NCBI GenBank assembly: GCA_921293015.1
Contig: OV121092.1
Coordinates: forward strand, 44,353,064-44,417,063
DNA: 64,000 nucleotides
DNA from: Phorcus lineatus
Taxonomy: Eukaryota > Mollusca > Gastropoda > Trochida > Trochidae
Direction of reading: 5' to 3'
Shown: in pieces, positions 40,635 to 61,065 of the stretch
Layout of the letters: each line of letters begins with the position of its first letter
How positions within the stretch are numbered: the stretch's first letter is position 1
Translations under genes and position numbers: made by a program
Notes under the pieces: generated by a model
Databases searched by the model: none
Told to the model about the DNA's origin: nothing
What the model saw: the letters and a program-made list of their open reading frames with translations, nothing else

Positions 40635-40817
40635 CGAGACACAGAGTATGTTGCTAGGGTCGACTATGTCAAACTTAATAAATGGTGTTATTTCATCGAC
40701 AAATAATGGTTGTTTTTTAAAATTAACATCTCACTGCTTATCAGTTAGCGTAGTGACAATAAACAGGGAAAAGTTCTAGAAAACGGACAATGGCGCGTGG
40801 CAATGACATTTAAAATC
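40635..40817 (+). repeat. Dispersed repeat family A, copy 2
   Basis: GAGTATGTTGCTAGGGTCGA, TATGTCAAACTTAATAAATG, AAAATTAACATCTCACTGCT, TAGTGACAATAAAC and CGGACAATGGCGCGTGGCAA occur in the order seen in copies 1 and 3. Confidence 0.75.
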
Positions 40818-42180
40818 GAAAAGAAGAAAATGTCATAATTTTGGCATTAAATAGATAAAAATGAAACTTAACTCTTGGCATTTGATATTTTGGCTCTGTC
40901 TTAGCCACATACAAATTTCAATATGTTATACAAATTAAATGCGTTACTTTAAGGTTTCCATGGGTACTCGAGCACACCAGCACGAGTCTTGTACAGCAGG
41001 ACTTGATTTCAATTTCTCTATTTTATTCGAAGTGTATATAATGTTTTCAAGACAGATTATTAGTTTAAAGCATTTAAATGTGAGAAAACTCTAATCATGA
41101 GAAGGAAACCAGAAGTTTGTGATGATATCTCAATCATTTCGAAAACAATCGACACTACAGCTTACTTGTGAGTTTATCTAAGTATCTCTCTGTCTCTGTT
41201 TGCATTGCAAATGATAATTGTCGCTAATCGATACCATCATGAATGGCGTTTTTCAAAGAATCTAAAACGGAAATTTCTTAATTTGAACACTGAACAATGT
41301 AGTCACACAGCACATTATTATCTACTTGAAAACCTCCAGGTGTTACGACATTCTATTACGACAGCGGTCCTAACTTAAATAAGTTAAAGTTGGAGCAACT
41401 CTGTTACAAGTGAGAGACGTTTCTTGGTTCTATCAAATTTTCCTTGTGGTGAAATTTTTGCAGCACAGATACCAACCTTATCGTTCCAATCAATTTTCGT
41501 TTTAAATCTCAAACTGAATTTTATGTGAAAGAAAACATGTGCGCAACGTACAAATGAAGAAAGCAAGGTTTTCGACGGTTGCGGACAGAACGTTCAGTTT
41601 GAACCAACGATGTTAATTGCATGGCTACCTTAGAACGCAACGCAATTAGGAATCTGTATTTGTATCCAACAAACTGTTCTATTTGTTAAAAAGATTTTGT
41701 TAGTAACATGAGATAAAAAATAAACGAAAAGCCGCTGTCTAAAGACAATTGTGATTGTGAGCACTGTGTGTGGACCCGGGCAGCTCTATACTTCAATGAG
41801 ATACACACATGGGCATTCTAATTTTTTTTACCTATCTTGAAAAAATGGTTGTATTTGGCAATCAAATACGTTTTAAAAACTAAACCTGGTGCACTGTTCG
41901 TGATCAAGAGTTCATGAACACGTTTTCTAATGTATAACATACGATACAAACGTTTTATGCTAAAGGTTTACAGATCCATTACACGTGGACTGCAACGTTC
42001 GTTTGCCAACAAAACTACCAATATGTAACGTTTTGAGATTGAGACAGATTCAATCTCAATAAAATGAAATCTAAAATGCTCCACTACATTACGCGTGTAT
42101 ATTCTGCGTAACATAGTGCAGCAATATTAGATTTTATTTTAATGAGATTTGGACAAAATGATATGAATGAGTTAGAAGCT
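40818..42180. other. AT-rich intergenic sequence
   Basis: Nothing recognised. GAGACGTTTC at 41408 superficially recalls a hammerhead core, but the partner motif is missing. Confidence 0.5.
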
Positions 42181-42191
42181 CTCGTATAATT

Positions 42192-42362
42192 AAGAAATGA
42201 ATTTCATCATATGGTTGTCCACACGGTTATAACCTGTTTGAAACTTGTAAGATAAACTTGTATAACCGGCAAGCTTGCGACGCCGGTTATACAAAAGTTT
42301 ATCTTACAAGTTTCAAACAGGTTATAACCGTGTGGACAACCATATGATGAAATTCATTTCTT
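42192..42362. repeat. 171-bp palindrome, copy 1
   Basis: The arms of about 80 bp are identical apart from a 2-bp indel (AAACTTGTATAACC versus AAACTTTTGTATAACC). They face each other across a short spacer that itself contains GCAAGCTTGC. The palindrome would form a long hairpin in RNA or a cruciform in DNA. Confidence 0.9.
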
Positions 42363-42845
42363 ATAAATTCAAACGTTGTATTTAAAGCGAAAATGCATTC
42401 GAAATGCAATTCTATAGCTGCTTGTCGCACTGACCTACGTACCGGTTACACCAAGACGGATCTCTACCCGTATTCAGACGCATAAACAAAATAGTTCCAA
42501 AGACTCGGTAAAAATGACACTTTTTTATTCTACAAATAATACATTTTGTGTATCAAAAAACTAACAATGATTATATTTTTGGAAAAAAGTGGAAAATGTA
42601 AAGTTTAATTTAAATAGATCAAAGTTAACAAATAACACTCGCGTATTTATACTGTCCAGAATCTAGGTGACAGTACAGCGTGTTTTGGCTAGTTCCGGCA
42701 CGATATCGTATAACCTGCATTTACTGAATGTTATTTTGTATAACCCTCAACTTTGGGTTCATTGAAATGTATACCGATCACATGACCATGTCTGATCCAA
42801 TCAGAATGCAGCATATCGTTTACATCACAAAGTCTGAATTTATTT

Positions 42846-43016
42846 AAGAAATGAATTTCATCATATGGTTGTCCACACGGTTATAACCTGTTTGAAACTT
42901 GTAAGATAAACTTGTATAACCGGCAAGCTTGCGACGCCGGTTATACAAAAGTTTATCTTACAAGTTTCAAACAGGTTATAACCGTGTGGACAACCATATG
43001 ATGAAATTCATTTCTT
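42846..43016. repeat. 171-bp palindrome, copy 2
   Basis: Second copy of the same palindrome, at the start of the second 654-bp unit. Here the preceding GAATTTATTT also resembles the reverse complement of the bases after the right arm (TTATAAATTC), so the symmetry extends slightly further than in copy 1. Confidence 0.9.
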
Positions 43017-43509
43017 ATAAATTCAAACGTTGTATTTAAAGCGAAAATGCATTCGAAATGCAATTCTATAGCTGCTTGTCGCACTGACCTACGTACCGGT
43101 TACACCAAGACGGATCTCTACCCGTATTCAGACGCATAAACAAAATAGTTCCAAAGACTCGGTAAAAATGACACTTTTTTATTCTACAAATAATACATTT
43201 TGTGTATCAAAAAACTAACAATGATTATATTTTTGGAAAAAAGTGGAAAATGTAAAGTTTAATTTAAATAGATCAAAGTTAACAAATAACACTCGCGTAT
43301 TTATACTGTCCAGAATCTAGGTGACAGTACAGCGTGTTTTGGCTAGTTCCGGCACGATATCGTATAACCTGCATTTACTGAAGGTTATTTTGTATAACCC
43401 TCAACTTTGGGTTCATTGAAATGTATACCGATCACATGACCATGTCTGATCCAATCAGAATGCAGCATATCGTTTACATCACAAAGTCTGAATTTATTCT
43501 CGTATAATT

Positions 43510-44025
43510 TCTCCTGTTGTGGTAGAGTTGACATTTGTCTTTATGTGGGCCTGACAATGTAGATCTCGTTTCTTTTCATCTGTCTTGGGGTTGACCTGGG
43601 AGAGTCGCTGTCTTGCTCATTGTATTCTTAATTCTGTTAAACTTTATACTACGTGTATCTTAACCTTCCTTTTGGCTTTATTTCGTGCCAAACTACTGTA
43701 TGTTCGGATATAAATTCAATACATGTACGTCTCACTCGGAATGAAAATTAATGTCTTAAAGCCAAGTACATGACAATAAATAATTTAGGTGAACAAAACC
43801 AAGCCAAAATAACTAGTCCAATTATTTGTTTTACCGATTTCACATAACCATCACTGTCTTTTTCCTGACTCAAAAGTTAGAGGTATGCAATGGTACAACA
43901 TAATCTGGATCGGCCTAGGTGGTGTCCCCATATTATATGATGAAAATGGCTTAACTGATAATTTCACTGAAACCCTTGCGACATTGGAATATTTTTGTGG
44001 TAAGTTTCTTCAAAAATGTAGAATA
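43510..44025. other. Intergenic sequence, nothing recognised
   Basis: Short stretch downstream of the 654-bp dimer without supported features. Confidence 0.5.
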
Positions 44026-44027
44026 AG

Positions 44028-44085
44028 AGGGTAGTTCATGTCTTAATCGCAGTGCGCGCCCGGAGGTTCGAACCTCCCTTTTTTG
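44028..44085 (+). repeat. Pol III-type (tRNA-like) relic with T6 terminator
   Basis: GGTTCGAACC (44065-44074) is a B box inside a perfect GGAGG/CCTCC stem, followed by six T at about 44079-44084. GGTAGTTCATG at 44030 resembles an A box at suitable spacing. No acceptor or anticodon stem can be drawn, so it is not a functional tRNA. Confidence 0.35.
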
Positions 44086-44870
44086 CTATTTCTAAACATA
44101 ATCAACCTTAAAATGGTTGACCCGACCCCCAGCCTCCCTTTGGTCCGTCACTGATTCGTGAAATACTTCTTTGCTCAGTTATATAATCTTGTGACTCTTC
44201 CTCGAACATCTGTTGTAGCTTATCAACAAGGCAATATGATGAAACCTCAGCTGAATTATGAAGAATTATAATCACTTTTTCAATATATCATTGAATTAAA
44301 GTTAATTCTTGATAAAAGCAGTAAGCGAACGTATCCGATAATGGAGTCGTAAATCATAATTGAATATATGAACAGCATCGAATTGACGAACCATAAACTA
44401 TTTCTTCTCTCTATGTGCGACGCACTCATGACGGTAGACTAATTTAGTTTCTGATACTGACATTTTACTTTCATATTTAAAATAACTGAATTAATTATAT
44501 CAGGAAAACAACCTACAAATGAATAGACATGGCGTTGAAGGGTATCAAAGGATATTTTATTGCGCTTCTTTCGGTTAGCAACGTCGAAGAAAATGATTGC
44601 TGCAATCAGGGAATTTAAATCAAGTATAATTATAAATAGGTTCACGTTTGTCTTTACAACTAGTTTGAACTAGATTGAGTGTAAGTCTTATACCTTATTC
44701 AGTCTATTGTTGTGTATTCATCTGACAATGTTAAAAGTTATTTTTTGGAACACGATCGATAGTAATTATAAGTACTAGTAAAGTGATAGTGTTAAGCAAA
44801 GGGACGTGTCGCTTACAAATAGCTTTAGGAAGACATACATGCCGGTAGACCCTCTTTACTAAGGGTAGGG
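44086..44870. other. AT-rich intergenic sequence
   Basis: Nothing recognised. Confidence 0.5.
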
Positions 44871-44875
44871 TCTAT

Positions 44876-45025
44876 AGGCATATACGCTAAAGCAATTTCT
44901 AAGCGATACATGTCTTACTAATGTAGGCAAATATAAGTATTTTCAAAGTTACTTCCAAGCGATACAAATCATATAGCAAGTCTATATAGGCAAATATAAG
45001 TCTTTCTAAAGCTATTTCTAAGGAA
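44876..45025. repeat. Degenerate tandem repeat, 3 copies
   Basis: TAGGCATATACGCTAAAGCA, TAGGCAAATATAAGTATTTT and TAGGCAAATATAAGTCTTTC each lead into a TTTCTAAG or TTCCAAG segment, at about 50-62-bp spacing. Confidence 0.75.
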
Positions 45026-45208
45026 CATACGTCCCTGTGGTGGTAATTTTATGACATAAGTGGAAACGAGAGCGGGGATTATACACAAATAGTGCATGAG
45101 TTTCGGATGGAACAAATAGAATACGTTCGAGTTTAGCCTAACATCGTATGTATGAACGACACTTTTTTAATCAGTTATAAAACAGCCCACTTTTCTTGCA
45201 ATGCTAAG

Positions 45209-45216
45209 TGACGTCA
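45209..45216. promoter_or_regulatory. CRE word TGACGTCA
   Basis: An exact CREB/ATF palindrome in AAGTGACGTCATGAA. No gene start is assigned nearby. Confidence 0.25.
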
Positions 45217-45475
45217 TGAACAGTTGTATTTTAGGATTTACCAAAACAAGTAGAGCAATTGGAAAACAAATATATTTTCTTTCATTTCAATACTTGAAAA
45301 TAAATGACTCTGCTAATATTTTGCAATACAACAAGAAATATTTAATTTTGTACTTACACGTTGCTTTCGATTTTCATCAATGTCAAATATTATGAACAGA
45401 TAATTTCTTCACATCTTCATATGCAAGGTTATTTCCTGCGCAGGATTGGCTTTTTATTGTTCTTCTTTCAGGACG

Positions 45476-45559
45476 AACAAGATCCATTGCTATCATACTG
45501 TTTCAAACTTTTAATATATATTAAAAGTTTGAAAAAGTATGAGGGCAATCGATCTTGTT
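45476..45559. ncRNA. 84-nt near-perfect hairpin
   Basis: Arms of about 40 nt (AACAAGATCCATTGC.. and ..GCAATCGATCTTGTT) pair with about four mismatches around a tiny AATATATATT turn. The size is like a microRNA precursor, but the loop is unusually small. A mini-palindromic transposon remnant is equally possible. Confidence 0.4.
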
Positions 45560-45567
45560 CACGACGG

Positions 45568-46289
45568 ATAGTTCAGATGTCAATTAATGAGTACTGTACT
45601 CGTGTATGATTCCTACAACTTGATTCCCTTTAAAAACAATTGACATGAGATAAAACTACCCTGATCATAATCACTGATCACTTTTGAAGTAGCTAGGCTA
45701 CCTGTCACACAGGGACTTGTATCGCCGAAAATGAGAATATTATTTATTATATAATTAAAATTAAAAAAATGATATCTCATCTTTATAAATACTAGTATTC
45801 ACTTATCTGATGTAGATTATCAATTACACTACATTTCTAAAAAAACCACTTCATGATCACTTTCGTATAGGCCTTATAGGCCTACACTGACTTTTCTTCT
45901 CACTCTCAAGTGTCGTTTGAAATCATGTTAACTTTTATTCTGACATTACAATAACCTTAACAGGGTTTTTGATTAAATATACGCAAATAAAATTCATAAA
46001 TGTAAGTTTTAAGTATTTACAAATTATCAAAACCATAGTATTATAATATAAAAAAAACGCATGCAGTTTTCATGCAGACATTTTTTTAATGATAAATGGA
46101 TTATAAATAATCCTCATTTAAAATTTGTAAAAAGTTACACAGTAAACAGTGCTTTATCCAAAATCCGAAAATGCCATTTGGAAAGAAGAATTGTAATGTT
46201 TTCGAATCAGGATGGACATTTGTGTCATGATTGAGGTTTGAGAACTACTATGGGCTAAGGGAGGTAACTCTCAATGAATGACATTCTTG
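45568..46289. other. AT-rich sequence upstream of the MLH1 promoter candidate
   Basis: No coding frame or array recognised. Confidence 0.5.
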
Positions 46290-46406
46290 TAAATCAACAT
46301 GGCGGGAATCTAATGACTCAATCTTGTGACACAAGTATCGAAGATTTATTTATTGTCCAATCCCAGCGTTTTTCAAGGCGAAGTTGGTTTAATAGTTGAA
46401 GAGAAG
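46290..46406 (+). promoter_or_regulatory. Candidate MLH1 promoter and non-coding first exon
   Basis: The word CAACATGGCGG (46295-46305) fits the YY1 initiator consensus. GGCGGGAA (46301-46308) fits E2F and TGACTCA (46314-46320) fits AP-1. A strong donor-like GAGAAG|GTAATC ends at 46406. MLH1's start codon lies 5 bp after an acceptor-like TTATTCAG at 47888-47895, so a UTR exon here spliced to 47896 is plausible. A 4-codon upstream frame (46299-46313, ATG..TAA) would lie in the leader. The motif words are seen; transcription and splicing are inferred. Confidence 0.4.
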
Positions 46407-55368
<8,962 letters not shown>

Positions 55369-55614
55369 GTAGGCTTTTCATTTTTACACTTGATGATTTT
55401 GTTCTTCTGTTGAAGTCTATCCAATTAGATATAACTTCACATTCTGAGTAAAGGGTTCCACAAAGCAGTAACATTTGCTTCTAAGAGTGTAATCAATTGT
55501 GACCATTGTTTAGAGAATGGCCTACAACAGTTTGTAATTCTAAATCTGCCTTTTTGGAAAGACACTCAGGACCAACTTCTTGCTCAAGCGTCGAGGGTTA
55601 TGCCCCTTTGAAAA

Positions 55615-55747
55615 TGGCGATTACTGAAGTTTGTGGCGATTGCTGAAGTTTGTGCCAGTTTATGATGAATTTTTTTCCCGTTTGTGCCAGTTTTTGCTCA
55701 ATTTTTTCCCAGTTTGTGCTGAAGTTTGTGCCAGTTTATGCTGAAAA
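55615..55747 (+). repeat. Short TTTGTGCCAGTTT tandem repeat
   Basis: GCTGAAGTTTGTG, TTTGTGCCAGTTTATG, TTTGTGCCAGTTTTTGC and a further TTTGTGCCAGTTTATGC alternate with TTTTTTCCC segments over about 130 bp. Confidence 0.75.
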
Positions 55748-56180
55748 TTATATCACTTTGGCAGTTATGGTGCCAGGCTCGTTTGGTCCCGGGTCATAGT
55801 TTTGAAAGAAGAATTTGTTTTAACTATGATAGTCAGGTGCATCAGTCAAAGAAAAACTAGAGAAAGACTATGGCCTGACAACCTTAACTTTTTCATTTTG
55901 TTTGAACTTAAAATGTATATTTTCACTCATATTAACACAATAACACTTTCTTTAACCTCACATTTTTGTAGCTGGTTTTCATTTAATAAAATTCAATTGC
56001 ATGTTTTACCAACCTTTTTGCTTCATTGATCTTTATACAGTCAGCAGTCTCACTTCTTATCAATGGTGGACAGAGATAGTGCCTTGTGTTATTTAGAATA
56101 TTCAGGAGCACTAATCATATCTCACTTGACCTTATAAATAGTTCTGGAAATGAGTTGGTTACATTGTGTAATGATATATC

Positions 56181-56625
56181 CAGTCTGATTAAAATCGACC
56201 GTGTTCCAATGAATACAATTTTAAAAATATTGACCCTATCGAGATTTGAACTCATATCTGTCTAGGCTATCCTCTCCACATCGGTCTGACCGCAGCCTAC
56301 TGTAGCGCACGTTCTTACGTAAACTCAGCTAACCAATCACAATGCGTGCGGCAAAAGCATTCGGTATCAGTAGCTAGGGGCAAGTAACTCCCATTTACAA
56401 TTCGTTAACCTTGATCGCCGCTATCCTTATTTTAAACACTATGATGTGATTAGTTGGCCGATGACTAGGTTTTGTCTGCGCTAAACTGGTGTCAGCACGT
56501 GGGAGCAGTGAGGCTGCCTTCAGACCGAAGAGGAGAGGATAGCCTTGACAGATAGTTTGAATCTTGATAGAGTTAATATTTTGAAACTTTTATTCCTCGG
56601 AACACGGTTGATTTTAATCAGACTG
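56181..56625. mobile_element. 445-bp non-autonomous DNA transposon (MITE)
   Basis: Starts CAGTCTGATTAAAATC and ends GATTTTAATCAGACTG. The first and last roughly 120 bp are inverted copies (GGCTATCCTCTCC.. and ..GGAGAGGATAGCC). Flanks ATATATC on each side suggest a 7-8-bp duplication, though the target is itself palindromic. The interior has no transposase frame. The CAG..CTG ends and roughly 8-bp duplication would fit a hAT-type source, as an inference. Confidence 0.85.
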
Positions 56626-59500
56626 ATATATCATGATCGTTTCCTACTGTAATATGTGTAATAAATTCTGCAATAGTCATTTCCAGATTGGTTCTTAAAT
56701 CTCTTTTAAGTTAAACTTGTAACAGTGATTGGTTTCTATTTTGTCTCCAGATAATAAAGTGTCTTATTAGAGGATCATGCATAGAGTCTTTTTTGTAAAA
56801 GTATGGAACCTTAGCATGACAAGATACACTTTAGTGAAAGATGGGAGTCAGGCCATCGGCTCGGTAATCAATGGTTTATTGATGTCAATGGCTAAAGATG
56901 GGGGTCTCTGGACATTACTCGACAATAGACAGAATCGGTCAAGCAGATATTACCACTGACCAATATTGATGTCATCAATAATCCACGGTCAAACGAAAGA
57001 CCTAATTTGATTGGTCAATCCCTAAGGACTTGTTTTGCAGTGCAGTTCCCTAAGATTTGTTGTCATGCAAAGTTTGCGTAGTATGTCTACGTGAATGCAT
57101 AGGAAAGTCAGTCGTCACACTCTAATTATGCGATGACTTTGTCTTACAAATTCCCGAGTGAACGAACCAGGCTATCCCTTGACCTGTTTTCTCGATTTTG
57201 CCTGTATATACCATAATGATGTTCAGTTAGAGTACTACATTGTTAAACATCATTATGGATTCTCTTTTTCCCAAATACGACAATCCAAGCCTCGTTTCAA
57301 AATTTGAAAAGCTGGTTTACTACTTAAAACTAGCTCACTACTACTACTGGTTTACTAATTAAAACAGGCTCACTTTTCACCTAAATACTTTTACTCTTTA
57401 TTCACATTTACAAAGTTACAAAGTTTACTGTTACATATTTCTCGAGGAATAGGTTACCTTTATATAATGAAAAGTTATTGTATCTAGTGCTTGTGTTCAT
57501 ATTTGAATGCCACTCTTGTTCAGAGATATCTTTAAGTCTAAGCCTAGTTTGTTTTAAAAATATTTGACAATGTCCGACTTCCTGGAATATCCAGGCGTAT
57601 TGTAGACCAACCTTAAATAGTCATTGTCTAATATATGAAACCCAACTGACTCTTTCCTGCTTATCTAGACAGAACATCATATTTACGCCTTCTTCGGAAG
57701 TCTATCATCTGTCATATGGAGTAAAGATAACCAATATTTAATGCAACTCGTGAAAGTTTCTACATAGATTGGAAATCTGCCATACTCTCCAGTAGCCATT
57801 ATATTTGGCGTATTAACTGGTATCCCCAAGAACCGTTTACATGCTGTTGTTTGTATCCGTTCTAAGCCCTAAAATGGATATTCATATTTCAGACCTTTCC
57901 AGTTAGTGTGTCACATGAATAAACGTCAAGATGAGGCCTCCTTTCCATAATACGGCAATAGTTTGCCTCATTTCACAAGACAGATTTGGTTTACATCTAT
58001 CCTTGTGAAATGAGAAGAGACTCTCTTTTGACCTTTTTCTCAGTTCTTAAGTTTTGCTGTCACTCTAGATGATATTGAGGCAACATCTGAGCCAATTCAA
58101 CGAGACAGATATAGTTTACAACCTCCCTTGTTAAAAGAAACTCAGCTCTTGATTGAATTTGTTCCAGTTTTCACCCTGCATGATTCCACTCCGTTTTAAA
58201 ATAATCATCTCCAGTTAATGTGCCACACTTTCACTTCTAGATATCTTCTCTTCCTTTATCTAAAGCGAAGGATTTTCCTTACATTATTTCATAAGACAGA
58301 GAGCGGGTTGCATGTTTGATTTCTTGTTACACAAGTTCATTCAAATAATTTGAAACACCAACATTATGCTGAGTCAAGTTTGCACATCATGCTTGTGAAT
58401 GTTTAGAAAGGCCTATCAGTATTAATTAAACTTCCAGGGTGACATCAGTTGATTTTTACACCTATCACCTGAAAGGGGGAAAACTATACGATATTTGTAA
58501 AAGCTGTACAGCTGTAAATCTGTTTTTTTGTAATTTTGTTTGTGTGTAGGTAAACTTGTACATAGATCAAGCCTAGTAAGTGTATGTCTACGTCCTTCAA
58601 ACGACATCATCCTTTCATTCAATAACCACAAGGCTTGCAAAATGCAATGTTATGTTCATTCCAAATGCAGGATATTTACCTTCCAAAAACACACTTGTAT
58701 GATACCCCTATGTTAGTTATAGGTATCTGGCTTTCATCATTGAGTGTTTGCAAGCGTTTTTCAACATCCTGGGAAATTTCCTGTTGCTGAACTTGGGCCA
58801 GATTTAAGATCTGGAGAGATAATTGAATTACAAAATGCTTTTATCAAGGTCCATGCAGCCTTAAGCTTTAGCGTCCTTTTGAGATTTGATCTTGTTCAGA
58901 CAGTCTGTTGCCATTTAGTCAGTGGTGAGCTGTTTATCATCTGCCATTTGAAATTAAGCAAAATATTATCAGATTGAATAAAGCTAAATAGAAATATTTA
59001 GTGTCCAAATTCCCGTAACAAATACTGTTTCTTTCTAATTTTTAAAATTTTGATTTTTATACCAAAATTTTTTTTTGTTTCTTTAGGGACTGATGTTTTA
59101 TTTTGATTTTATTGTGTTTTTCATCATTGAATCTTAACTTCAAAACCTTTAAAATAGCTCAATTCTGTCCATTGGTCAAACTGATGAACTGTGTGAGCTA
59201 AGCTTGCCATGTACTCATGCCGTCAATGGCTGAAATATTGCCTGTGCAGTTCTAAACATCATCTCAGTTATATGCACATGATGATCAATTTCTGAAAGGT
59301 GTGAGGTTCACCACAGGTTGAAGGTTAAATCTGTATAGTTCTTCATCTGTACAAACTTATGACATGAAGGTGGAAACAGACACGTCTGTCTGTACAATGA
59401 ATTAAGAACTTCAAATACGTATATTTAAATGTCAACTTGTTAGCGTCAACAACTCTTTGTCAATGTGATGTGATTTATATGAGATAGGTAATGTTTATAT

Positions 59501-59977
59501 TTGTCATCCAATACAGAATAAAGAGGTTGTCATCCATAACATGATAAAGAAGTTATCATCCATAACAGAACAAAGAAGTTGTCATCCATAACAGAATAAG
59601 AAAGTTGTCATCAATAACAGGATAAAGAAGTTGTCATCCATAACAGAATAAAGAAGTTCTCATTCATAACAGAACAAAGAAGTTGTCATCCATAACAGAA
59701 CAAAGAAATTGTCATCCATAACAAAACAAAGAAGTTGTCATCCTTAACAGGATAAAGAAGTTGTCATCCATAACAGAATAAGAAAGTTGTCATCCATAAC
59801 AGAATAAAGAAGTTGTCATCAATAACAGAATAAAGAAGTTGTCATCCATAACAGAATAAAGAAGTTGTCATCCATAGCAAAACAAAGAAGTTGTCATCCA
59901 TAACAGGATAAAGAAGTTGTCATCCATAACAGAATAAAGAAGTTGTCATCCATAACAGGATAAAGAAGTTGTCATCA
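59501..59977 (+). repeat. 26-bp minisatellite, about 18 copies
   Basis: The unit is about AGAATAAAGAAGTTGTCATC plus CATAAC, repeated with few changes (GAACAAAG, GGATAAAG variants). The array lies in the last MLH1 intron seen. The unit nearly matches the tail of the hammerhead-bearing relic at 63123-63182 read on its minus strand. Confidence 0.9.
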
Positions 59978-60875
59978 ACAAATATTCTTCTTATCTAGTT
60001 TCAAATTTCTTAATGTCCTCGAGGATAGGAATATTTAATGATGCATGATAATTGTAAGAAGTATATTCACGGACATATATGTTGGCATTCAACACCAGAC
60101 AACGGGCGAAAGCTATAGGGAGCAGCTCCTAATATAAGTGATTGTGTGACTGACATCTAACATATTCCTTATTGGGAGATGTGCCCAGCTCATCTGTAAT
60201 CAATACATCAGTAATGTCCCCTTTTACTTTCTTTCCGACATTTGCTCCTAATTTCCCGAGATTTCCCTAAACACAGGATATTATATTGTCAGAAAAAGGC
60301 GAGTCTTTTACATATTACAGACTCTAATTTCCTGATTCAATGTATCTGAAAGGTGAATATGATAAAACACTGTAATAATGGATATTGTAACTCTTTATGA
60401 CATTGATTGCCTTTCACATTCAACCTAGGTCTTGTGTGAATGTACTCAATTAAGTTAAAGGGTTTTTTTATCAAATTTTCCCAATAAAAAATCTGCTTAT
60501 GTAAAATATTTTCTTTGTCAATGGGTGAAACATCTTCTTGATGAATCTTATCCATAGTTATAAGAGAAGGTGTGAGGCATCAAGAGATAACTGCAGGTGG
60601 CCATGTTATTATGAACGCTTTTGAATCATTCTAGGTAAGGAAATAGATTAACCAATCATTGTATGTTTATTGAAGATATATATTATAATGAGATTATCTT
60701 CCAAGTGTTAATGTTATTTTCTTTTTCATGAAATCCCTTTATTTCCATCAGAAAACATGCTATAGTGCCTTTCACTAGTTTGTAGACTAGGATCCATATG
60801 ATACTTAAAATTTAATATTGTAGTATTACTTTTCTATTTTGTTCAGTATATATAATGGGTGGAGTAAAGGTAATT

Positions 60876-61065
60876 CTTTAAAGGGCCACAAAGTATGTTG
60901 TTGAAGTCGAATAAGCCAAACTTCATAAATGGTATAATTTAATCGAGAAGTGGTGGTTGTTTAAAAAAATTAGCATCTGAGTGCTCTTAGTTCAGTAGAG
61001 TGACAATAAGCACTCGATTTGTGATTGAAAACCGAACAATGACACGCGTCAATGACTCAAATGTT
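60876..61065 (+). repeat. Dispersed repeat family A, copy 3
   Basis: TTTAAAGGGCCACAAAGTAT, GCCAAACTTCATAAATGGTA, TTAGCATCTGAGTGCTCTTA, GAGTGACAATAAGCACTCG and GTGATTGAAAACCGAACAAT occur in the shared order. This copy shows the likely 5' end (TTTAAAGGGCC). Confidence 0.75.

Larger units (their letters stand above)
42192..43498. mobile_element. Tandem dimer of a 654-bp palindrome-headed element
   Basis: Two head-to-tail copies of one unit (period 654) differ by a single base on visual comparison (T/G in ACTGAATG versus ACTGAAGG). Each copy starts with a near-perfect 171-bp palindrome and continues with about 480 bp without inverted repeats. The pair is flanked by the direct repeat CTCGTATAATT (starting 42181 and 43499), but that word is absent at the junction between copies. 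This suggests insertion of a ready-made dimer, or precise amplification after insertion, with a duplication of 10-11 bp. No coding frame is visible, so the element would be non-autonomous. The superfamily is unknown; MULE-type elements make 8-11 bp duplications, but no matching termini were found. Confidence 0.75.

Noticed and set aside
41404-41440. GAAACGTC on the minus strand as a second hammerhead
   Set aside because: No CTGANGA block or pairing stems in the expected positions.
58744-58977. 77-codon frame in MLH1 intron 7 as a candidate next exon
   Set aside because: It does not match the expected ELIEIGCEDKTL..NGYISN segment of MLH1 and lacks fitting splice sites.
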